From: Plumapathes pennacea
Taxonomy: Eukaryota > Cnidaria > Anthozoa > Antipatharia > Myriopathidae
Reading direction: 5' to 3'
Assembly (NCBI GenBank): GCA_964036295.1
Contig: OZ038462.1
Location: 12,076,440 to 12,140,439 of the forward strand
DNA length: 64,000 nucleotides
Below are positions 57,713 through 64,000 of the stretch, in pieces. Numbering within the stretch: the first letter of the stretch is position 1; every line of letters starts with the position of its first letter. Position numbers and translations under genes: made by a program. The notes below the pieces were generated by a model, which was given only the letters and a program-made list of their open reading frames with translations, was not told the origin of the DNA and did no database searches.

Positions 57713-58190
57713 TTGACACAGCGAGGCAATTATGCTCGAAACTCAACACCGTTTGGTTCTGTGGAACATGCACGGATAAACTGGATTTTAGGGAATGATT
57801 TTGGCAAAAATTTCGTGGATTCGCTATTTGATGGATACCGCTACGCGATTGCAAATAACTCTGTAGTCGCTAATTATTTAGTCCCGACGAAACTTTCTGT
57901 GGCGACACGAAATACTTCTGGGAAGATAACAGGCCGAAAACGGAAACCAAAGCTACGATGAACTTTAGCCGTAAAACAATAGCGATTTATGCTTTACATT
58001 GTACATGACATTTGTTGCCTAACAATGTGCTTCTGCTTATATACATTGCCTGCTGAAATGTTTCTTCCATTCAATAATGTAGCTTTTGTTTCGAAGTGGT
58101 CAATGTGTACTAGAAATGAACAATACACCGAAATAGACCGAACACGCTGTGATCAAAACCGCAAAATATTGTAAACAGGTATATGTATTT
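57713..58190 (+). repeat. Internal part of hairpin-ended family A
   Basis: Homologous to 18930-19430 and, in part, 23820-23900 (CTCAACACCGTTTGGTTCTG, GATAAACTGGATTTTAGGGA, GTGGCGACACGAAATACTTC). Its plus frame ends SVATRNTSGKITGRKRKPKL, as in copy 2. The family ends are absent. Confidence 0.65.
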
Positions 58191-58289
58191 ATGATCGAGG
58201 CGTTACTGCAAGGTATGCAGTTGTGTATGAGCATATTCAAGCGTGCATTCACGCCTTTTGTTCCTTTATCATATATATACGCCCCATTG

Positions 58290-59970
58290 CGTTGCAGTAT
58301 TCACTTTTCTTAGGACAGTTTTCTCAGTGCCGCTCACAATTCGACCGTCATTTAGCTCTCCGTCTTGTCTTCGTGCAGGTTGTCAGAAGGACAGCCCCGC
58401 CTTCTGGTTTCGCATCTGCTTCCTCTATCTTACCAGGAAACTTCACTAATTTTCGTCCTCAAGCGACGAAAAGTGTATTGGAAAGAACCGGGATGACCTG
58501 TGCTTTGCTTGTGGCAAGACCGATCACTGGAGGATCAACTGCCCAAACACCAATCCGTATTTGGCAACCGGACAGTCCTACAGGCAATATCCCAACAAGA
58601 CCAGCGGTGCTACTGGGCAGCACTAATTCCATTTCCGAGCACAAAGCAGTAAGAGAAGCTATTGAAGGTATTTCAGAGAGTGAATATGATATTGAACGAG
58701 GTTTCGAGTTCGGAAATACACAAAGCAGTTTTCCTGTAGTGAAGGGTAGACTTAGAACTCATTCTAAGTTTTGGGCACATTCTTTAGGAGCTAATGGCTT
58801 CATTCTTGGAATTATTGAGAAAGGTTATGTTATCCCCTTCATTACCGTACCCCATAAAGCCCTTTTTCCTAATAACAGTTCAGCACTTGAGCACGCTGAC
58901 TTCGTATCCGAAGCTATTCAAGAACTTGTTTAGTGAGGTTGTGTAATTGAAGTTGCTAGTCGCCCACACGTGGTTAATCCTCTGTCAGTTTCCATTCAGA
59001 ACTCGGCAAGAAGAGGTTGATATTAGATCTAAGATACGTAAACAGGCACATTTGGAAAGAAAAGTTTAAGTTCGAGGATTTAAGGGTTGCTTGTAACTAC
59101 CTTTCAATGGATCAATTTATGTTCAAATTCGACGTCAAATCCGGTTACCATCATATTGATATTATGGAAGATCACCAAACCTTTATAGGTTTCTCTTGGC
59201 AAGTCAATGGGGTTACAAAGTTTTCTGTCTTTACTGTTCTCCCGTTTGGGTTATCGTCAGCCCCATACATTTTCACTAAAGTGGTCAGAGTTTTAGTGAA
59301 ATACTGGAGGAGTCATGCTATTAGGATTACAGTTTATCTTGACGACGGTCTCGGGCTCAGCCTGTAATTTTTCACGCTTCAAAGAGGCTTCCAAGTTTGT
59401 CGAGACCTCTCTCGGGTTATCTGGTTTCCTTCCTAATGATAACAAATCAGTCTGGCAGCCTACTCCAGTCCTGGTGTAGGTAGGATATAATATCGATTTT
59501 TATTATATAGACACGAGTGTTTTACTGGAAAATATGTGCGTAAAATCCATACGAAACCACATCCGGGACCCGAGTGGCGTATTTTCCATATCCTCACTAG
59601 TGAGGATATCGTTGGCATCATTTCCCGCTTTTGCACGGTTGTTTGTGCAATTTCTCGTAAAACACTCGTGTCTAATATAATAAAAAGAAAATTACACGGC
59701 GGCTTGAAGATGTGGATTTTATTTTCGAGTGGTAAAAACAATATTTTACTCACTCGCGAAGCGCTCGTTCGTAAAATATTGTTTTTACCACTCGAAAATA
59801 AAATTCATATCTTCGCGCCGCCGTGTAATATCCTCTATGTCTAGTCATATTATCTCCATCCCGCCGGAGAGGATACTTAGTGCGGAACATATCATTAACG
59901 CCATCATTTTGGTATACCCTTCTGGTACCGCTAGAAAAATCGCAAAATTTCAAAATTTCAGGATAATCCG
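58290..59970 (+). pseudogene. DIRS-like retrotransposon fragment (gag knuckle, RT), split by a MITE
   Basis: At about 58490-58545 one frame reads NRDDLCFACGKTDHWRINCP, a CCHC zinc knuckle. From 58640 a second frame gives GRLRTHSKFWAHSLGANGFI and FITVPHKALFPNNSS, the entry to the RT. At 59017-59367 the RT core reads LILDLRYVNRHIWKEKFKFE, FKFDVKSGYHHIDIM and VLPFGLSSAPYIFTKVV, ending in YLDDG. After further frame breaks and the family B MITE (59505-59842) the RNase H part resumes with HIISIPPERILSAEHIINAI and YPSGTARKIAKF. The motifs are those of DIRS-type (tyrosine-recombinase) elements. No recombinase or terminal repeats were seen. Several frameshifts make it inactive. Confidence 0.85.
59505..59842 (+). 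mobile_element. Family B palindromic MITE, copy 3, inserted in the DIRS element
   Basis: Starts TATAGACACGAGTGTTTTAC and ends GTGTAATATCCTCTAT, near-identical in layout to 23096-23440. DIRS coding sequence stops before it and resumes after it, so this copy is younger than the DIRS fragment. Confidence 0.88.
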
Positions 59971-60032
59971 CCATTGCGCCTCGCACACGTGCAAATGATT
60001 GAACCGCGGGGAATTGGGACGGGCTGTTTTCA

Positions 60033-60140
60033 GCTGTTTGATGAATTCGGCTGTTCAATGAATTTGACTGTTTGATGAATTCGGCTGTTCGATGAATTTG
60101 ACTGTTTGATAAATTCGGCTGTTCGATGAATTTGACTGAT
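60033..60140. repeat. Minisatellite, unit about 34 bp
   Basis: GAATTCGGCTGTTCGATGAA alternates with TTTGACTGTTTGATGAATTC for about three and a half units, then decays to related TTTGATGAATTTGAG sequence up to about 60230. Confidence 0.85.
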
Positions 60141-60269
60141 TGGTGAAGAATTCACGTTTCCATCGATATGAGTGTTCATGAATTTGGGATGTTCAATGAA
60201 TTTGAGAAGAGACGAATTTAAAAGTCGATGAATTTATTGATTCTAATTTTGAACTTAATCAAGCGCAAT

Positions 60270-60465
60270 AAATAAGCATGTGCCGTTTAAAACAATTTCG
60301 TTGCGTAAATCTAAACAACTTTCCAAACCTTGGATAACAAAAGGAATAAGGACGCCAATCCAAATAAAAAACAAACTGTTCTACTCGGGTGATAAAGATA
60401 AATATAAGTACTACAGGAATAAAGTCTCGATCCTTGTCCGTGCCAGTAAATATATCTTATTAGAC
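60270..60465 (+). pseudogene. LINE fragment between endonuclease and RT
   Basis: The frame KQLSKPWITKGIRTPIQIKN then KLFYSGDKDKYKYYRNKVSI matches the linker 'KPWIT.GI..SI..KN.LF......YK.YRN....L' common in LINE ORF2. It ends where the MITE at 60451 begins. Confidence 0.75.
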
Positions 60466-60595
60466 ACTTAGGAGTCTAGTACGGCTGTATATTTTTACGA
60501 GTCGTGCAGTATTTTGGCGAGCCGCTTCGGCGAGCCAAAATACAAACGACGAGTAAAAATATACAGCCGTACTACACGCCTAAGTGTCTAATAAG
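60451..60595. mobile_element. Compact hairpin MITE inserted in the LINE fragment
   Basis: The arm CTTATTAGACACTTAGG, then AGTACGGCTGTATATTTTTA, and the full inverse pair around a CGAGCCGCTTCGGCGAGCC centre, about 145 bp in total. It cuts the LINE frame. Confidence 0.85.
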
Positions 60596-61117
60596 TTATT
60601 TATTATACAACTCCCTTAGTAAAAGATGTAAATTATTTTTAAATCGCGGTACGTTGTGTGACCAAAGTGACATGTTTTCCGCGCGCGAGATGTCAATCAA
60701 GTTTAGTGCCGTGTGCACAAAGCAAGCGCGGATTTTGTACTTGCAGTACTTCTAGTCGTTGTTTTCTGAGCCGAGTAACAATGAAGCTGAAAGAGGTACT
60801 TTAAACAAAGTTTGCGGGGAGATCTAAGATACTACATCACATAATGTGGTCGTAAACAGAACAAATTGGACGAACGAGATGTGTCAACGTTTTCATTTTC
60901 GTCGAGTGCCATGAATCAACAAATAGCCAGTTCTCGCCTTCTCCTCGCTTATAAAGTATGAAAAGGACTTTATCTTGTGACCAGTGGTGGTACAGTTCGC
61001 ATACAAATTGCCGTTTCTCGATAGAGGTAATCATTGCCTGTTGTTGCAAGTCGATGCCATAGATCTTGGACTGGAATTACACGCCGAGGCAAATCCAACG
61101 GCTGCCGTGTTGAATCA

Positions 61118-62274
61118 CAGGCAGCCCACAAGGTGTTACTAAGTCACGCCTGATCGGTCAAGGTCTGATGACGTCACGGCCGATCGGTTAATAAGGATTT
61201 GTATGGGGAGATTTTCAAATCACATTTTATGTGTGAAAATAAAACAATCTTTCTCCTAAAATTCGTCAGATAACATTACGAGTCCTTATTTACCGTTTAA
61301 GGTGACTTTCGAGGCGATTTGGCGCCGATTTAGCGATTTTTTTTTTGTGCTGCCTGTGTATGTACTTATATTTTGGGAAGGCAGGAAGCCAAATGCCTAA
61401 AATCCCCGACTCGCTCTTACATAATCGCCGATTTCTCCCCGAAATCATCGCTTAAACGCCATCCGGCTCCGGCACAGAACAGAACGATGACTAGACTTCT
61501 CAGACACATCGACATGCAGCCGATAAACGCTGTTTCTCCATGCGAAAATACTAGCGAAAGCTCGGCAACTTCGATTCCTAGATCATCAGACAGTTATGCA
61601 TGGACCAGAAAAAAACCGTTGGTGTCAATTTGAATCCCCATCACCCCTCCCCAAGTGACAATTTTTCAAACGTTCGTTCGAACCGTGTGCCCGACCTTAC
61701 CCGGCTGGGGAAATTTTGACATTATGCAGTACTGTGTAATTGATCGACTGGCGACGAAATGAAAGCCATCTCGAAAGCAAAGCGCTTATATAGCTACAGC
61801 TACAGTCACGCTGCAAAATTCTGGTAGGTTTTATCGCCCACAATTGTCCCAAGCCGGGTGAGGTCGGTGGACACAGTTTGAACGAACGTTTGAAAAATTG
61901 TCACTTGGGGAGGGGTGGTGGGGGTTCAAATTGACACCAACGGTTTTTTTCTGGTCCATGCATAACTGTCCGATGATCTAGGAATCGAAGTTGCCGAGCT
62001 TTCGCTAGTATTTTCGCATGGAGAAACAGCGTTTATCGGCTGCATGTCGATGTGTCTGAGAAGTCTAGTCATCGTTCTGTTCTGTGCCGGAGCCGGATGG
62101 CGTTTAAGCGATGATTTCGGGGAGAAATCGGCGATTATGTAAGAGCGAGTCGGGGATTTTAGGCATTTGGCTTCCTGCCTTCTCAAAATATAAGTACATA
62201 CACAGGCAGCACAAAAAAAAAATCGCTAAATCGGCGCCAAATCGCCTCGAAAGTCACCTTAAACGGTAAATAAG
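61118..62274. mobile_element. Young fold-back element (arms about 430 bp, about 99% identical)
   Basis: The left arm (about 61280-61722) and the right arm (about 61846-62274) are inverse copies. Both encode the same 80-odd residue frame (KSPTRSYIIADFSPKSSLKR in each), with one residue difference at the start. The loop is about 125 bp. On the left the repeat continues to CACAGGCAGCCCACAAGG as in 47838-48100; on the right it stops abruptly at AAATAAG, 62274. The shared frame has no recognised domain and may be a by-product of the repeat. Confidence 0.85.
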
Positions 62275-62414
62275 AGTAGTATACAGTGACCTCTAGTGGC
62301 GAATTTTATTAATGAGCTTGCAGGGGGTATGGGGTAAGCGACGTAAGAGGGGGTACGTATAATAGTGACGTAAAGAGTTGCATAGGTAATAAGATATAAA
62401 AAGTTTTTTCCTTT

Positions 62415-62495
62415 TTCATTTTTCCTGGACCAAGACTCGAACTGGTGACCTTGCGCTCCGGAGGTGCATAACTTACCACTAGACTACCGACTCAT
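62415..62495 (-). ncRNA. tRNA-like sequence with A and B boxes
   Basis: The minus strand has TAGTCTAGTGG (A box) and AGTTCGAGTCT (B box) with correct spacing, and an anticodon-like loop CTCCGGA on a stem with one mismatch. The acceptor stem does not pair and the T stem has two mismatches, so it is a pol III promoter-like relic or SINE head rather than a functional tRNA. It lies near the supposed end of the integrated element. Confidence 0.4.
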
Positions 62496-62570
62496 GTTAG
62501 CATAGTGATGTGATAATTTAGCTAGTGATGAGTGATTGAAAAAAGAGATGCAAATGTGAGGTAAGAATAT

Positions 62571-62576
62571 TTTATT
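62571..62576 (-). terminator. Poly(A) signal AATAAA for the coiled-coil ORF
   Basis: AATAAA on the minus strand about 27 nt after the TAA (62603-62605) that ends the shifted coiled-coil frame. Confidence 0.5.
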
Positions 62577-62602
62577 TCCTTTTGTCAAAGTTTACATATG
62601 TC

Positions 62603-63065
62603 TTATACCTCTGCGTCCGAGCGCTTCAGTTCCAACATTAGGTTTTTGAATTGTTTACGTAATTCTTCTACACGTTCCCGCTTTTCCTTGTCATGTTTCT
62701 TGCATTTCTCTAGAAAGTCTTCGTTCTATAGTGATTTCGTACATCTTTCTGTGGTTCAGCAAGATTTTCAGTTTTTTGTTGAACTGTTGTCCGTCTTCGT
62801 TATATTTGATGGCTTTCTGAAGTTGCTTCACGGACTCGTCGATCCTGGAAACATCCACAGGATCAGTACATGAATTCTTGTTGCTTTTCAGAAGCCGTCT
62901 CTTTGCCTTGCGTAATCCAGCAATGTCTTGTTTGTGTTTGATGATTGCTGGGATCTCTTTGATTTTGTGTCGAAGTTCGGAAATGTCTTCCTTGATCTGC
63001 TCTAATTTATCAACAGCGTATCTTATCTTATAGAGCGGGTCATATTCGTTCTGCCAGGAATTCAT
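62603..63065 (-). pseudogene. Coiled-coil protein ORF with an apparent frameshift
   Basis: From the ATG at 63065 the frame reads MNSWQNEYDPLYKIRYAVDK, then a long charged helix (LEQIKEDISELRHKIKEIPA and on) for 124 codons, ending at 62691. The natural continuation of the helix lies in another frame (KHDKEKRERVEELRKQFKNL) and ends at 62603, so one base is out near 62720. It is intronless, with a TATA box 40 nt upstream and AATAAA after the second stop. No family is recognised. The frameshift could be decay, a sequencing error, or programmed; nothing typical of a slip site stands out. Confidence 0.5.
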
Positions 63066-63104
63066 GACTGTAAATGGTTTGCATCCGATGTTTTGAACCT
63101 GATC

Positions 63105-63111
63105 TTATATA
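63105..63111 (-). promoter_or_regulatory. TATA box of the coiled-coil ORF
   Basis: TATATAA on the minus strand, 40 nt before the ATG at 63065 and 18 nt after the stop of the upstream ORF. Confidence 0.55.
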
Positions 63112-63128
63112 CGATCTTGGTCTATTGT

Positions 63129-63350
63129 TTATAAAATATCGCCGATGATTGGTATACCATTGAATGGCGAATTGGCACCTAAAAGTAATCCTTTGCCTTT
63201 TTGTTGTTTCCTTTGACGAACAGCTGTGCGCCGACGTCTTTTATCTTTCGCTTTTTGTTGATCTCTTTTCTGAACAGTGGATGAACGGGCCGATCTGATA
63301 GTTCTCATTATGTCCTTCCACGGAGCGTTAGCATCGATTGTTATCCGCAT
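63129..63350 (-). CDS. Small very basic protein (73 aa), unknown
   Basis: Intronless frame from the ATG at 63350: MRITIDANAPWKDIMRTIRS, then a strongly basic middle (KAKDKRRRRTAVRQRKQQKG) and a hydrophobic Gly-rich C-terminus (NSPFNGIPIIGDIL). A TATA box lies about 36-43 nt upstream. The basic core suggests nucleic-acid binding, as in small core proteins of DNA viruses; that is inference from composition only. I do not recognise a family. Its neighbours on both sides share strand and compact layout. Confidence 0.5.
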   Translation of the reverse strand: MRITIDANAPWKDIMRTIRSARSSTVQKRDQQKAKDKRRRRTAVRQRKQQKGKGLLLGANSPFNGIPIIGDIL

Positions 63351-63385
63351 GATAATTGTCTTTTAGTTTTTTAAGATCATTCTCT

Positions 63386-63393
63386 TATTTATA
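63386..63393 (-). promoter_or_regulatory. TATA box of the 73-aa ORF
   Basis: TATAAATA on the minus strand, about 36-43 nt before the ATG at 63350, the same spacing as in the neighbouring gene. Confidence 0.5.
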
Positions 63394-63555
63394 GTTTTTC
63401 AGGTTGAGAAAACTTGTAATGTACAGAAAAAAGGAAAAAAGACAATAGATGATCAAACATGTTTATACTTGCCCGGTAATATATGTGAGACAAAGAAAGT
63501 AAACTTTGTGTAACTTGACTATACGCGCAAAAATAATCTTTGCACTTCAGCTATC

Positions 63556-63804
63556 CTATACCTGTTCAGTGCTTTTTGTTTGCAAACTGAACAGGACACC
63601 ACGAACTGATATACCTAACGTCTCCTTGAGTTTATCGAAATGTTTAGATGCGCCGGATGCATTCCAGCCATTGCTGAATAAGCTCTTGGTCACTTTTCCA
63701 CACTTATTGCTCAGTTCTGTTACAAAATATTTGTCCACACCATTGACTGTAAGGCGCCGATATGGTAAGATATCACTGCTAACCGAAAGAAGAGCTTCAG
63801 AACT
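63556..63804 (-). CDS. Unknown ORF, 3' part of a gene (about 83 codons)
   Basis: The minus frame is open from a stop near 63807 and reads LPYRRLTVNGVDKYFVTELS, KCGKVTKSLFSNGWNASGAS, then GISVRGVLFSLQ and a stop at 63556. Candidate starts are internal (GTG at 63738), so an upstream exon or an assembly error is possible. The opposite strand is also open over 63506-63829 and cannot be excluded. No family recognised. Same strand as the two ORFs to its left. Confidence 0.35.
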   Translation of the reverse strand, partial: SSEALLSVSSDILPYRRLTVNGVDKYFVTELSNKCGKVTKSLFSNGWNASGASKHFDKLKETLGISVRGVLFSLQTKSTEQV

Positions 63805-64000
63805 GATTCAAGACATTGTGATACTGTGAAGTTGAGAGAGGGTTTTGTTCGCTCATTACATTATGCTGTATTCTGATTACAATATAATAAAGGTTCATCA
63901 AACCTTTCATACTAAACAATAAGTGATTGTCATATTGAGTATGTATTTGAATTTGTTAAGTAAGTGTTTTTGTCCGTTACTAAACAAATAAAGCCTGCGT

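Larger units (their letters stand above)
62275..64000. mobile_element. Candidate left end of an integrated Polinton-like or viral element
   Basis: Foreign sequence beginning AGTAGTATACAGTGACC starts exactly where the fold-back copy is cut. It contains three compact, intronless minus-strand frames; spacing between the first two is only about 60 bp. Two have TATA boxes and one has an AATAAA. Polintons are known to start 5'-AG and to duplicate 6 bp. No capsid, polymerase or integrase gene is inside the window, so identity is inference. Confidence 0.4.

Noticed and set aside
61373..61633. 86-aa ORF present in both arms of the fold-back
   Set aside because: Identity follows from the near-perfect nucleotide palindrome; no domain, no initiation context or splice evidence.

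Overview
This is a eukaryotic nuclear window. Its three clear host genes are split by GT-AG introns, and it is crowded with mobile DNA: hairpin MITEs, LINE tails, a DIRS-like retroelement, PIF/Harbinger, hAT, KDZ-like and THAP/TTAA elements. Intron style, AT-rich non-coding DNA and the mix of transposon classes fit an anthozoan cnidarian, probably a stony coral. That placement is inference; nothing in the window names the species.

Host genes. (1) 428-13343, minus: a DBHS-family RNA-binding gene (NONO/SFPQ/PSPC1 type). Seven coding exons are visible and the 3' end lies off the left edge. (2) 39986-46737, plus: MIX23 (CCDC58), complete in five exons, 143 aa. (3) 50190-54586, minus: a stefin (cystatin-B type), complete in three exons, 103 aa.

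Two diverged cysteine-cluster genes resembling the N-terminal part of KDZ (Kyakuja-Dileera-Zisupton) transposase proteins face each other, at 30646-32293 (plus) and 36504-38670 (minus). Their upstream regions are inverted copies of each other. An 1124-bp Mutator-like insertion sits in only one copy, so the other preserves the empty target site.

Repeat layout. 4510-7617 (DBHS intron) holds two abutting TTAA-flanked elements, one with a broken THAP gene. 13.7-30.1 kb is a nested mosaic of a hairpin-ended family (five copies), the 'family B' palindromic MITE, poly-G/poly-C-ended elements with 8-bp target duplications, and a LINE split by an insertion. 52.2-53.6 kb carries a Harbinger fragment. 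55-61 kb holds hAT, LINE and DIRS remnants and minisatellites. 61.1-62.3 kb is a young fold-back element.

Right edge. At about 62275 the fold-back copy is cut cleanly by foreign DNA starting AGTAGTAT. That DNA carries closely packed intronless ORFs on the minus strand, two with their own TATA box about 40 nt upstream of the ATG. It looks like the end of an integrated Polinton/Maverick-like or viral element running off the window. No hallmark gene is visible, so this is a hypothesis and the main lead in the window. No CRISPR array, rRNA or bacterial-type operon was seen.
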